Shown here piece after piece: positions 54,123 to 63,140 of a stretch of DNA of 64,000 nt (positions are counted from its first letter, which is position 1; each line of letters starts with the position of its first letter). Below the pieces are notes generated by a model, which saw nothing but the letters and a program-made list of their open reading frames with translations, was not told the origin of the DNA and did not search any database. Source of the DNA: Phytohabitans rumicis. GTDB taxonomy: Bacteria; Actinomycetota; Actinomycetes; Mycobacteriales; Micromonosporaceae. The translations under genes were made by a program, and so were the position numbers. Where the stretch lies: positions 1,550,001 through 1,614,000 of the forward strand of contig NZ_BLPG01000001.1 in NCBI RefSeq assembly GCF_011764445.1, given 5' to 3'.

Positions 54123-55635
54123 GGGAAAGCCGAATCACGTTCCAGGACACCGGCGGCAGCGTCGCGCGCAGCGAGCCCGAGTCGGCGACGGCGGACGAGT
54201 TCGGCCGTGGGGACACCCGGTCGGGCTCGTCGGCGGTGTTGCGCGCATACGGGTCGTCTCCGGCCAACGTGTACGCCTCGGTGACCCGTGTCTTGCCGAG
54301 CGCACGGGTGTCGATCTCGAGGGACAGGGGCGCGTCGGTTGAGCGGTTGACGGCGAACACTACCGTCGTGGCGGTCTGCTCGTCGTGGGTGGCGACCGCG
54401 TGCAGCACCGGCACGTCGCCGTACTCCGTGGTCTTGTAAGTCGGTGAGGTCGGCTCCACCCGGAGCACGTCGCCGGTCGCGTGCCGGGATGCTTGCGCGA
54501 AGGGGTGGAAGGTGGTCTGCTTCCAGGCCCGCCCGCCGGGCTCGGTCATGATCGGTGCGATCACGTTGACCAGCTGGGCGAGGCTCGCCGAGGTCACCCG
54601 GTCGCTGTGCCGCAGCAGCGTGATCAGCAGGCTGCCGACTACGACGGCATCGGCCAGGTTGTAATGGTCTTCCAGCAGCCGCGGCGCGACCGGCCAGTCC
54701 TGCCCCTTCGGGAGCTCGTCGGCGAGCCGGCTGAGGTACCAGACGTTCCACTCGTCGAACGAGATGTTGATCCGCTTTTGGGAACGCTTCTTCGCGCGTA
54801 CGTGGTCGGCGGTGGCCACGACGTCGGCGATGAAGTTCTCCATGTTGACGGCGCTGGCCAGGAAGCTGCCGAGGTCGCCGTCCTTCTCCTCGTAGTAGGC
54901 GTGGCAGGACACATAGTCGACGACGTCGTACGCGTGCTCGAGGACCGTGGCCTCCCACTGCCCGAAGGTTGGTATCGCCGATCCGCTGCTACCGCAGGCC
55001 ACCAGCTCCAGGTCGGGGTCGACCATGCGCATCGCCCGGGCCGTCTGCGCCGCGAGCCGGCCGTACTCGTCGGCGTTCTTGTGGCCGATCTGCCAGGGCC
55101 CATCCATCTCGTTGCCGAGGCACCACATGCGTACGCCGTGCGGTTCCTTGGCGCCGTTGGCGATGCGCAGGTCGGACAGGCGCGTACCGGAGGCGATGTT
55201 GCAGTATTCGAGGACGTCGAGCGCCTCCTGGACGCCGCGGGTGCCGAGGTTGACGGCCATCATGGGTTCGACCCCGGCTTTGCGGGTCCAGCGGATGAAC
55301 TCCTCCAGGCCGAACGTGTTCGGTTCGGTGCTGTGCCAGGCGAGGTCGAGCCGGGTCGGGCGGTCGGCCAACGGCCCGATGCCGTCCTCCCAGCGGTAGC
55401 CGGAGACGAAGTTGCCGCCCGGGTAGCGCACGGTGCTGATGCCCAGCTCTCGCGTCAGTGCGAGCACGTCGCTACGCAGGCCGTCCTCGTCGGCTGCCGG
55501 ATGCTCCGGCTCGAAGATGCCGGTGTAGACGCACCTGCCCAGGTGCTCGACGAACGTCCCGAAGGTGCGTCGTGAGACCGGCGCTACCCGAAAGGCCGGG
55601 TCAAGAGTGAAACGTGCGGTGGCGGACATGGTCAT
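54115..55635 (-). CDS. Cytoplasmic GH51 alpha-L-arabinofuranosidase
   Basis: This 506-residue enzyme starts at ATG 55635, overlapping the permease stop as ATGA; ATG 55629 is also possible. There is no signal peptide. Conserved motifs include TFGTFVEHLGRCVYTGIFEP, VRYPGGNFVSGYRWEDGIGP, WCLGNEMDGPWQ (acid/base Glu) and ISFDEWNVWY (nucleophile Glu). It releases arabinose from imported arabino-oligosaccharides. Length and motifs fit the typical intracellular AbfA form. Confidence 0.95.
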   Translation of the reverse strand: MTMSATARFTLDPAFRVAPVSRRTFGTFVEHLGRCVYTGIFEPEHPAADEDGLRSDVLALTRELGISTVRYPGGNFVSGYRWEDGIGPLADRPTRLDLAWHSTEPNTFGLEEFIRWTRKAGVEPMMAVNLGTRGVQEALDVLEYCNIASGTRLSDLRIANGAKEPHGVRMWCLGNEMDGPWQIGHKNADEYGRLAAQTARAMRMVDPDLELVACGSSGSAIPTFGQWEATVLEHAYDVVDYVSCHAYYEEKDGDLGSFLASAVNMENFIADVVATADHVRAKKRSQKRINISFDEWNVWYLSRLADELPKGQDWPVAPRLLEDHYNLADAVVVGSLLITLLRHSDRVTSASLAQLVNVIAPIMTEPGGRAWKQTTFHPFAQASRHATGDVLRVEPTSPTYKTTEYGDVPVLHAVATHDEQTATTVVFAVNRSTDAPLSLEIDTRALGKTRVTEAYTLAGDDPYARNTADEPDRVSPRPNSSAVADSGSLRATLPPVSWNVIRLSHA

Positions 55636-56444
55636 TTCAGTCCCGAGGTGGAGAAGCCGGCGACGAAGCCGCGCTGGGCGAACAGGAACAGGGCGAGGAC
55701 GGGCACGATGTAGATGATCGACCCGGCGGCGAGCAGGTTGTTGGAGGGAATGCCTTGCGGGTTGGTGTAAAGGGTCGCGATCGCCACGGGCAGGGTGGTG
55801 CGGTCGGCGCTCAACAGCAACACCGGTCCGACGTAGTCGCCCCAGCTCCAGGTGAACGACAGCACCAGGCTGGCGGCGAGCACGGGCCAGGACTGCGGGA
55901 CGAAGATGCTCCAGAAGATGCGCGGGTAGCTGCAGCCGTCGAGGACCGCGGCCTCCTCCAGTTCCCGGGGCATGTTCGCGAAGAACTGCCGGAACAGGAA
56001 GATGAGGAACGCGGCTCCGGACAGTCCCCACAGGACCCAGGGCCAGTAGGTGTCGACCATGCCGAGCTTCGAGAAGATCAAGTAGGTCGGGATCAGCGTG
56101 ATGATCTGCGGCAGCATCATCGTGGCCAGCAGGATGGTGAAGAGAATCCGCTTTCCCGGGGCGCTCAGCCGGGCGAAGCCGAACCCGACCCAGGCCGAGG
56201 TGAGCGTGACCAGTACGGAGTAGATGCCCGCGATCATCAGCGAGTTGCGGGCGTACCCGAGGAACGGGATGGAGGTCACCGCTTCGACGAAGTTGCCGGG
56301 CCGCGGATGCTCCGGGAGCCAGTGCAGCGCCGCCAGTTCCGACGGGTCTTTCAGTGCGACGATCACCAGCCAGGCGAACGGGCTGAGAAACAGCCCGACG
56401 ATGGCGACAAGCAGGATGAACAGGGCGAACCGGCGAGTGCTCAT
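55632..56444 (-). CDS. Carbohydrate ABC transporter permease (MalG type)
   Basis: This 270-residue protein has six helices. Its EAA loop reads RELEEAAVLDGCSYPRIFW. ATG 56444 overlaps the MalF stop as ATGA. It partners with the protein at 56441-57442. Confidence 0.93.
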   Translation of the reverse strand: MSTRRFALFILLVAIVGLFLSPFAWLVIVALKDPSELAALHWLPEHPRPGNFVEAVTSIPFLGYARNSLMIAGIYSVLVTLTSAWVGFGFARLSAPGKRILFTILLATMMLPQIITLIPTYLIFSKLGMVDTYWPWVLWGLSGAAFLIFLFRQFFANMPRELEEAAVLDGCSYPRIFWSIFVPQSWPVLAASLVLSFTWSWGDYVGPVLLLSADRTTLPVAIATLYTNPQGIPSNNLLAAGSIIYIVPVLALFLFAQRGFVAGFSTSGLK

Positions 56445-57442
56445 CGGTCGCCCTCCTTGGGGTCGACGCCGTAGAAGACGGTTCGCGCCCCGACCTTGAA
56501 GATCAGCGCGGTGACGATGAGGATGATGACGAACAGGACCCACAGCAGCGCCGAGGCATAGCCGAAGCGGGCGCTGTTGAAGTATTGCGCGTACACATGA
56601 ACCATGTAGAGGGTGTTGCCCTGCGGGAGGGCCTTGACATCGCTGGTGGCGCCGGCCGTGGGTGCGAGCAGGACCGGTGGCAGAAAGGTCTGCAGGGCGG
56701 CGATGATGCCGGTGACGACCTGGAAGAACAGCACCGGCGAGATGATGGGCACGGTGATCCGGCGAAACGACTGCCACGTGCTGGCGCCGTCGACCATCGC
56801 GGCCTCGTGCAGCTCCCGCGGCACGTCCTGCAGGCCGGCCAATGAAATGATCATGCAGTTGCCGCATCCCCAGAGGACGAGCATGACCAGCACGTACCGG
56901 GCGAACGGGTCGGTCAACCAGGTCACCGGCTTGACCCCGACCGCCTCCAGGAGGGCGTTGGCGGCGCCCGTGTCCCGGTCGAAGATGAGCTTGAAGGTGA
57001 GGGACGCGGCGACCGGAGGCACCACCGCCGGCAGGTACAGCAGGGTGCGGAACACGGCCCGTCCGGGTATCGGACGGTTGACCAGCAGCGCCAGGAAGAG
57101 ACCGCCGACGATCGTCGCGGGCACGGTCACAGCGGTGAACAGTCCAGTACGCGCGAGCACCTGCAGCGTCTGGGGATCACTGAGGAGCTCACGGTAGTTG
57201 CGCAGGCCGACGAAGCGCGCATTGGGCGACAGGCCGTCCGAGTTGGTCATGCTCAGCCACAGGGCGTACCCGAGGGGGAACACCGTCAAGCCGATGAGAC
57301 CGACGAGCCATGGGGCGACAAACAGGTAGAACGCGCCGGCCCGCCGACAGCCCCGCCGCGCTGGCTTGGTCGTGGGCGAGGCCGCAGCCGGGCGCACCCG
57401 GCTGGGCGCACCGGCGGTGGCCGTCAGCGGACTCGCGGTCAC
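56441..57442 (-). CDS. Carbohydrate ABC transporter permease (MalF type)
   Basis: This 333-residue protein starts at GTG 57442 overlapping the binding-protein stop (GTGA). A Pro/Arg-rich cytoplasmic N-terminus precedes six helices. The EAA loop reads RELHEAAMVDGASTWQSFRR. It has the usual MalF length and opens FYLFVAPWLVGLIGLTVFPL. No ATPase is encoded here. Confidence 0.93.
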   Translation of the reverse strand: MTASPLTATAGAPSRVRPAAASPTTKPARRGCRRAGAFYLFVAPWLVGLIGLTVFPLGYALWLSMTNSDGLSPNARFVGLRNYRELLSDPQTLQVLARTGLFTAVTVPATIVGGLFLALLVNRPIPGRAVFRTLLYLPAVVPPVAASLTFKLIFDRDTGAANALLEAVGVKPVTWLTDPFARYVLVMLVLWGCGNCMIISLAGLQDVPRELHEAAMVDGASTWQSFRRITVPIISPVLFFQVVTGIIAALQTFLPPVLLAPTAGATSDVKALPQGNTLYMVHVYAQYFNSARFGYASALLWVLFVIILIVTALIFKVGARTVFYGVDPKEGDR

Positions 57443-58800
57443 CGCACGAGCTCCTTGCCCGCTTTGAGCTGCTTGTTCATTTCGGCGTTCAACGTGTCCG
57501 CCAGGGCGGCGACCGAGGTGCCAGCCTTGATGGCGCCCGGAAGCTGCTGGTTGAGGATGGCGTCGAGGGCCTCGACCCGTACGTACGGGGTGAACGACAG
57601 CACCGAGAAGTGCGAAAGCTCGGCGTCCTGCACCGCGTAGGCCTGCTTCTGATACGGCTTGTCCTGCGGCATCTTCGTCCGCAGTGACTTCAGCGACGGG
57701 ATGCCCCAGCCGCTGGCGGCACGCTGCTGGGCCGGTTCGCCGCCGAAGTACCACTCGAAGAACTTCCAGGCCGCGTCCTTGTTCTTGCTGGCCTTGGGGA
57801 TCCAATAGCCCGTCGCACCGAAGCACGGGCTGACCCGGTTGCTGCCGAGCTGCGGGGCCGGAGCGAAGCGGGAGGTCGCGGCGATCTTCGCGTCGCCGGC
57901 GATGGCGCCGCCGAACCAGTAGCCGTCCTGGGCCATCGCCATGCGCCCGGCCTGGAAGGGCGGCCAGTCCCAGCCGTCCGGGTTGGGGTTGATGACGCTG
58001 GGCCCGACGTTGGCCTTGGCGTAGTCGAAGTACCAGGCGAGGGCCGCCTGCGCCTCCGGGCTGGTGAAGTCGACCGTGGCCAGGTCGTCGCTGAACAGGT
58101 GACCGCCGGCGGAGGTGACCATGTTCATGAAGGACACGAACAAACCAAGGCCGGTGGCGTTCATGCCGTACTGGATGGTCTTGCCACCCTTGGTCTTGGT
58201 GAGCTTCTTGCCCAGCGCGAGCCACTCGGCATAGCTCAACGGAGTGGTGTCGCTGGGGTAAGCGACCTTGGCCGCGTCGAACAGGGCGGTGTTGTACCAG
58301 ACCATGGTGTCCTGCGAGTAGTCCTTGGCCATGCCGTACCGGGGACCGGCGCCCTGCTTCGTGCCGTCGAAGCGCCAGACGTCGTTGACCGGGTCTAGGT
58401 CGTCCACCTTGAGCACCTGGCTCTTGGCGAAGTAGGGGTCAAGGTCCTCCGCGATGCCGCGCGCGGCGATGTACGGGGTGTCCAGGGCGCCGAAGCCGCG
58501 GACGATGTCCGGCGGCGAGCCGCTGGCGAGCATGGCCGTCAGCTTGGTGATGTCGTAGACCACAACGTTGACCTTCGTGCCGGTCGCCTTCTCAGCCGCC
58601 GCGCGCGCGGCGTCGTCGAAGTCGTTGGTCACGGTCATCACGGTGAGGGTCGCCTGACCCGATGAGCCCGCGCCGCTGCTGGAGACGGAACTCGCACAGG
58701 CGGAGAGGAAGCCGCCACCGGCGACCGTGGCCGCGAGACCGGTCGAAGTGGTGAGGAACCGGCGGCGCGACATCGAGGCGCCGGAATGGGGAGTCGTCAT
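57439..58800 (-). CDS. Sugar-binding lipoprotein of the arabinoside ABC operon
   Basis: This 453-residue solute-binding protein (family 1) has a Tat-type leader (SRRRFLTTSTGLAATVAGG) with lipobox LSAC (Cys35). SGSPPDIVRGFGALDTPYI and VWYNTALFDAAKV match MalE-type proteins. It is first of six overlapping genes: binding protein, two permeases, GH51, GH43-like and GH127. The ligand is probably an arabino-oligosaccharide, inferred from the operon. Confidence 0.93.
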   Translation of the reverse strand: MTTPHSGASMSRRRFLTTSTGLAATVAGGGFLSACASSVSSSGAGSSGQATLTVMTVTNDFDDAARAAAEKATGTKVNVVVYDITKLTAMLASGSPPDIVRGFGALDTPYIAARGIAEDLDPYFAKSQVLKVDDLDPVNDVWRFDGTKQGAGPRYGMAKDYSQDTMVWYNTALFDAAKVAYPSDTTPLSYAEWLALGKKLTKTKGGKTIQYGMNATGLGLFVSFMNMVTSAGGHLFSDDLATVDFTSPEAQAALAWYFDYAKANVGPSVINPNPDGWDWPPFQAGRMAMAQDGYWFGGAIAGDAKIAATSRFAPAPQLGSNRVSPCFGATGYWIPKASKNKDAAWKFFEWYFGGEPAQQRAASGWGIPSLKSLRTKMPQDKPYQKQAYAVQDAELSHFSVLSFTPYVRVEALDAILNQQLPGAIKAGTSVAALADTLNAEMNKQLKAGKELVR

Positions 58801-58872
58801 GGGGGATGCCCACCCTTCTACCAGGAGTTTGGGCGATGAGTGGACAGAGTTTGTTCCCAGCGCGTTAAGTAT

Positions 58873-58887
58873 GTCAAGAGTGTTGAC
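58873..58887. promoter_or_regulatory. Candidate ROK operator between the arabinoside operon and regulator
   Basis: GTCAA-GAGTG-TTGAC is a perfect 5-bp inverted repeat with a 5-nt centre. It overlaps TTGACA (minus strand, 58878-58873 area) that could be the -35 box of the operon. It lies 33 nt upstream of the ROK start. Confidence 0.5.
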
Positions 58888-58919
58888 GAAGTTTGTTGGG
58901 GCCTGACATCCTCATCGCC

Positions 58920-60134
58920 ATGGATCGGGACACCGGCGGATCGCTGCGGTCGCTGCGCATGATCAACCAGGAGCGTCTTCTTAGCCTGCTGCTGACCCAC
59001 GGACCGATGCACCGTGCGGGACTGGCCCGGCGCGCGGACCTGTCCCGCACCACCGTCTCGACCATCATCACCGAGCTGATGGCACACGGCCTGGTCGTGG
59101 AGTCCGATGGGGACTCCGGCATCCACCACGACGGGCGCGCCCGCGAGATGCTCGCCGTCAACCCGACCGCCGCCGCCGTCACCGGCATGGACTTCACCTT
59201 CAACGCGGTCTGGGTGCACGTCAGCGACCTGGGCCGCCAGGAGATCGCCAGTGGCGGCGCGCCCCTCGATCCCGCCCTCACCCCGGCCGGGCGCATCGAC
59301 ATCGGCATAACCCTGCTGGACCGCCTGCTCGCCCAGCACGGCCTCGATCGCGGCCGCGTCATCGGCGCGGGCATCGGGGTGCCCGGCCCCATCGACCGGG
59401 CCACCGGCGTCGTTGGCGTCTCCCTGCCCGGACAGCCGTGGTCGCACGTGCATGCTGCCGAGGAGTTCGGCCGCCGGCTGGGGGTGCCGGTCTTCATCGA
59501 GAACAACACCCGGCTGGAGGCGATCGCCGAAGCCCATTGGGGCGCCGGAAGCGGCGTGTCCAACCTGTTCTACTTCGGCCTGTCCAGCGGCATCGGCTCC
59601 GGACTCGTCCTCGACGGCCGCGTCTACCGTGGTGCGATCGGAGCCGCCGGCGAACTGGGGCACGTGTCGGTCAACATCGACGGTCCGGCCTGCCCGTGCG
59701 GCAACCGCGGCTGCCTGGTCGGCTACGCCGGCATCCCGGCCGTGCTCGCCGCACTGCGCCCCGCGTTGGGCGACGACGTCACCATCGAGCGCGTGCTCGC
59801 CGCGACCGCCGCCGGCGACCGCGCGTGCCTGGGCGTCCTCGCCGACGTCGGCACCGTCGTCGGGCGCGTGCTGGCCAACCTGTGCAACCTGCTCAACCCG
59901 GAACGCATCGTGGTCGGCGGCGAACTGTCGCGCGCCGGAGAGGCGCTGCTGTCGCCGATCCGGGACGCGGTCCGGCGATACGCGCTGTCGCTTGTCCGTG
60001 ACGTCGACGTGGTGCCCAGCGCGCTGGATCTCGGTGCCCGGGCCGGCGCGGTCGGTGGCGCCGCACTGGTACTCACGGAGACGCCGTCGTTGGCCGCAGC
60101 GCTGGACCGCCTGGCGACGAAGGAGGCCACATGA
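58920..60134 (+). CDS. ROK-family transcriptional regulator
   Basis: This 404-residue protein has an N-terminal winged helix (RMINQERLLSLLL, LARRADLSRTTVSTIITELM). The ROK/ASKHA domain contains VIGAGIGVPGPIDRATG, GELGHVSVN and the zinc site CPCGNRGC. ATG 58920 was chosen over a weaker TTG at 58893. It is divergent from the arabinoside operon and is the first gene of its own operon with an SDR and DgoD. It probably represses both until a sugar binds; XylR/NagC-type action is inferred. Confidence 0.93.
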   Translation: MDRDTGGSLRSLRMINQERLLSLLLTHGPMHRAGLARRADLSRTTVSTIITELMAHGLVVESDGDSGIHHDGRAREMLAVNPTAAAVTGMDFTFNAVWVHVSDLGRQEIASGGAPLDPALTPAGRIDIGITLLDRLLAQHGLDRGRVIGAGIGVPGPIDRATGVVGVSLPGQPWSHVHAAEEFGRRLGVPVFIENNTRLEAIAEAHWGAGSGVSNLFYFGLSSGIGSGLVLDGRVYRGAIGAAGELGHVSVNIDGPACPCGNRGCLVGYAGIPAVLAALRPALGDDVTIERVLAATAAGDRACLGVLADVGTVVGRVLANLCNLLNPERIVVGGELSRAGEALLSPIRDAVRRYALSLVRDVDVVPSALDLGARAGAVGGAALVLTETPSLAAALDRLATKEAT

Positions 60135-60877
60135 ACCGCTTCGCCGGCAAGGTCGCCGTGGTCACCGGCGGCGCCAACGGCATCGGCGCGGCCTGCGCCC
60201 GCCGGCTTTCCGCAGAAGGCGCCACAGTGATCATCGCTGACATAGACGCGGCCGGCGGCGAGCAGGTCGTCGCGGAGCTGAACACCGCAGGAGGCGCTGG
60301 ACGGTTCGTCGAGTGCGACGTGGCCAGCGCCGAGGACTGGCGCCGCCTCGCCGACATCACGCTCGCCGACCACGACGGCGTCGACGTGCTTGTCAGCAAC
60401 GCGTACGCCATGCACGTCGCCCCGACACACGAGCTGCCGGAGGCCGCCTGGGACCGCACCGTCGACGTCTGCCTCAAGGCCACCTACCTCGGTGTACAAG
60501 TACTGGCGCAACCACTGCTGCAGGCGCGAGGTGCGATCGTGGCGGTGTCCTCCGTCCACTCACTGTCCAGCCTGCCCGGCTTTGCCGCCTACGCCGCAGC
60601 CAAGGGCGGCCTCAACGCGCTGGTGCGGCAACTGGCCGCCGAGTACGGACCCGACCTGCGCGTCAACGCCGTGCTGCCGGGACCGATCGTGACCCGCCAG
60701 TGGGGAGAACTACCCGACACCGTCGAACGCGCGCAGGCGGAGGCCACGATCCTGCGCCGGATGGGGCGGCCGGACGAGGTCGCCGCCGCCATCGCGTTCC
60801 TCGCGTCCGACGAGGCCAGCTTTATCACCGGCGCAGCGCTCGTCGTCGACGGCGGGTGGAGCATCCGCCACCGATAG
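60131..60877 (+). CDS. Short-chain dehydrogenase/reductase, probable sugar dehydrogenase
   Basis: This 248-residue classical SDR starts at ATG 60131 overlapping the ROK stop (ATGA). Cofactor motif TGGANGIGAACA is followed by ADIDA, which favours NAD(H). NAYAM replaces the usual NNAG. The catalytic set is Ser in AVSSVHS and Tyr/Lys in YAAAKGG. Next to a DgoD-like dehydratase it may oxidise L-arabinose or D-galactose to the lactone; this is inferred from context. Confidence 0.9.
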   Translation: MNRFAGKVAVVTGGANGIGAACARRLSAEGATVIIADIDAAGGEQVVAELNTAGGAGRFVECDVASAEDWRRLADITLADHDGVDVLVSNAYAMHVAPTHELPEAAWDRTVDVCLKATYLGVQVLAQPLLQARGAIVAVSSVHSLSSLPGFAAYAAAKGGLNALVRQLAAEYGPDLRVNAVLPGPIVTRQWGELPDTVERAQAEATILRRMGRPDEVAAAIAFLASDEASFITGAALVVDGGWSIRHR

Positions 60878-60922
60878 CCGACCCTTCGGGCAAGCCACAC
60901 CGGCACAGAGAGAGTTGAGTAC

Positions 60923-62066
60923 GTGAAGATCGTCAAGGTCGAAACCTTCCTCGTCCCCCGCGATGGCTATTCCTGCGTATGGAGACCGATGAGGGCATCG
61001 TCGGCTGGGGCGAGCCGATCGTGGAAGGGCGCGCCGAGACCGTCGCCGCCGCGGTCGGCGAACTCGCCGAGCAGTTGCTCGGCGCAGATGCGGCCCCCAT
61101 CGAGGATCACTGGCAGATCCTTGCCAAGGGCGGCTTCTACCGCGGCGGCCCAGTCCTGTCCAGCGCCCTGGCCGGCATCGATCAGGCACTGTGGGACATC
61201 AAGGGCAAGGCTCTGGGCGTACCGGTCCACGAACTGCTCGGCGGGCCGGTGCGGCAGAAGATCCGCGTCTACCGGTGGATCAGCGGCGACAGCGACGCCG
61301 CGCTGATCGAGGACGGGCTGCGCGCCGCCGAGTCAGGATTCGACGCGGTCAAATACAACGCGACCCGGCGCCTCGCGCCCATCGAGAACGCCGCCGGGAT
61401 CTGCCGGATCGTCGACCGGCTGGCCGCGCTGCGCGAAACGGTCGGCCCCGAGGTGGACATCGCCATCGACTTCCACGGCCGCTTCTCCACCGCCATGGCG
61501 CGGCGCGTCCTGCCGCTGCTCGAACCGCTGCTGCCACTGTTCGTCGAAGAACCGGTCCTGCCGGAGTTCTCCCGCGACCTAGCCCGGATCACCGACAGCA
61601 CCGCGATCCCCATCGCCGCAGGCGAACGGCTCTACTCGCGCTGGGACTTCCGCGACGTCCTGCCCACCGGCATCGCCGTGGCCCAACCCGACCTGTCACA
61701 CGCCGGCGGCATCTCCGAGGTGCGGCGCATCGCCGCGATGGCCGAAGCCTACGACGTCGCCCTCGCCCCCCACTGCCCGCTCGGCCCGATCGCTCTGGCC
61801 GCGAGCATCCAGGTCGACCTCGCCACCCCAACTTCCTCATCCAGGAACAGAGCCTCGGCATCCACAACAACAAGGGCAACGACCTGCTCGACTATCTCGT
61901 CGACCCAACCGTCTTCCGGTTCACCAACGGCTACGTCGACCGTCCCACCGGACCGGGGCTCGGCATCGACGTAGACGAGGCCGCGGTACGCCAAGCCGCC
62001 CGCGACGGCCACCGGTGGCGCAACGAGATCTGGCGCCACGCCGACGGCTCGTTCGCCGAATGGTGA
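60923..62066 (+). CDS. dgoD: D-galactonate dehydratase family protein; two apparent frameshifts
   Basis: GTG 60923 follows AGAGAG. The three segments read MKIVKVETFLVP, then METDEGIVGWGEPIVEGRA to APHCPLGPIALAASI, then FLIQEQSLGIHNNKGNDLLD to WRHADGSFAEW. These follow E. coli DgoD throughout, including AIDFHGRFS, FVEEPVLPE, AAGERLYSRWDF and the catalytic His in APHCPLGP. Breaks lie at a C5 run (60955-60959) and a C4 run (61826-61829). One base added at each gives FLVPPRWLFL and ATPNFLIQEQ and exactly 382 codons, the length of the E. coli enzyme. It converts D-galactonate to 2-keto-3-deoxygalactonate; related pentonates are possible. Confidence 0.85.
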
Positions 62067-62228
62067 CAGCTGCGTGTCAAGGTCCGCCAGTGCGAGGCCG
62101 ACGACTGCGTCATGCTGTTCCTGCCCGCCCACCCGCGCCGCCGCTGGTGTTCAGGCGCCTGCTGCGGCAACCGCACCCGCGTGGCGTGGCATTACCAACG
62201 CCACGCCGCTTCGACCAGGCAGGCGTAG
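62067..62228 (+). pseudogene. C-terminal CGNR zinc-finger fragment
   Basis: Directly after the DgoD stop, and in its frame, the plus strand reads VRQCEADDCVMLFLPAHP and RRRWCSGACCGNRTRVAWH before TAG at 62226. This is the zinc-finger end of CGNR/ABATE-domain regulators. No start codon or N-terminal domain remains. Apart from an inverted repeat, the following DNA to 62459 shows nothing recognisable. Confidence 0.6.
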
Positions 62229-62358
62229 GGCGCCGGGTGGCCCCCGGTCACGACGCGCTGAGCGTAGCCTTGCCACTTGAACAGGGCGCACGATCGACCA
62301 TGGTGGACAGATCATCGACATCATGGTCAGTACCGGTCTCCGCGCCACACTCCGTCCA

Positions 62359-62391
62359 ATTTGGAATCCTTCAAAAGTATTTACTGGTTCC
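62359..62391. repeat. Inverted repeat TTGGAA-N21-TTCCAA in an AT-rich gap
   Basis: The arms lie at 62359-62364 and 62386-62391. The surrounding 70 nt are unusually AT-rich for this window. The site is about 70 nt upstream of the response regulator start and could be its promoter or operator. Confidence 0.35.
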
Positions 62392-62459
62392 AATGTTTTC
62401 GGTTTCTTTTTCGGTTCCGCCTTCATGACAATCACGCCAACTGCTGTCATGATGTTGGA

Positions 62460-63140
62460 GTGGATGAGGGTTCAACCGTCGACTCGCGTCGACTTCTCCT
62501 TGTGGAGGATGACGGTGAGCTTGCGGGAATGTTGGTTGACGTGTTCGCCGCCGAGGGTTACCCCACCGACCATGCGTCCGACGGTCAACGCGGACTCCAC
62601 TTCGGACTGACCCGGTCGTACCGGCTGATCGTCGTAGATCGAGGGCTGCCGGGAATGGACGGCCTGGACGTCGTCGTACGGTTGCGTCAGCAGGCCGTCA
62701 GCGCCCGAATACTCATGTTGACCGCGCTCGGCGGCACCGCCGACCTGGTCGAAGGGCTCGACGCCGGCGCCGACGACTACCTGGCCAAACCATTCGAGGT
62801 AGCGGAGTTGCTGGCCCGAACGCGGGCCTTGAGTCGACGCGCGGTCGACGACGCCGAGGTGATTCCGTTGGGTTCGGCGCGGCTCGACGTGACACTACGC
62901 GGAGTCCATTTGGCCAGCGGTAAATTCGTCAGTCTGTCCGGCCGGGAGTTCGCACTGATCCGATCGCTGGCGACGCGCCCCCGGGTGGTGCACAGCCGCA
63001 CCCAGCTGCGCGGCAGGGTATTCCGCGGAGCCGACTCCGAGTCCATAGTGGATACGTATGTGCACTATCTGCGACGTAAGCTGGGACCCACCATAGTGCG
63101 TACCGTACACGGGTTGGGTTATCAGATCGGCGCCCTATGA
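62460..63140 (+). CDS. OmpR-type response regulator
   Basis: This protein of about 226 residues has a receiver domain with acidic pocket VEDDGE, phospho-acceptor Asp60 in LIVVDRGLPGMDG and Lys in DYLAKPFEVAELL. The winged-helix Trans_reg_C domain ends SESIVDTYVHYLRRKLGP and VHGLGYQIG. GTG 62460 is the most sensible start because earlier codons encode an unrelated basic stretch; no strong ribosome site is visible, so the start is uncertain. It overlaps the kinase gene by ATGA. Confidence 0.88.
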   Translation: MDEGSTVDSRRLLLVEDDGELAGMLVDVFAAEGYPTDHASDGQRGLHFGLTRSYRLIVVDRGLPGMDGLDVVVRLRQQAVSARILMLTALGGTADLVEGLDAGADDYLAKPFEVAELLARTRALSRRAVDDAEVIPLGSARLDVTLRGVHLASGKFVSLSGREFALIRSLATRPRVVHSRTQLRGRVFRGADSESIVDTYVHYLRRKLGPTIVRTVHGLGYQIGAL

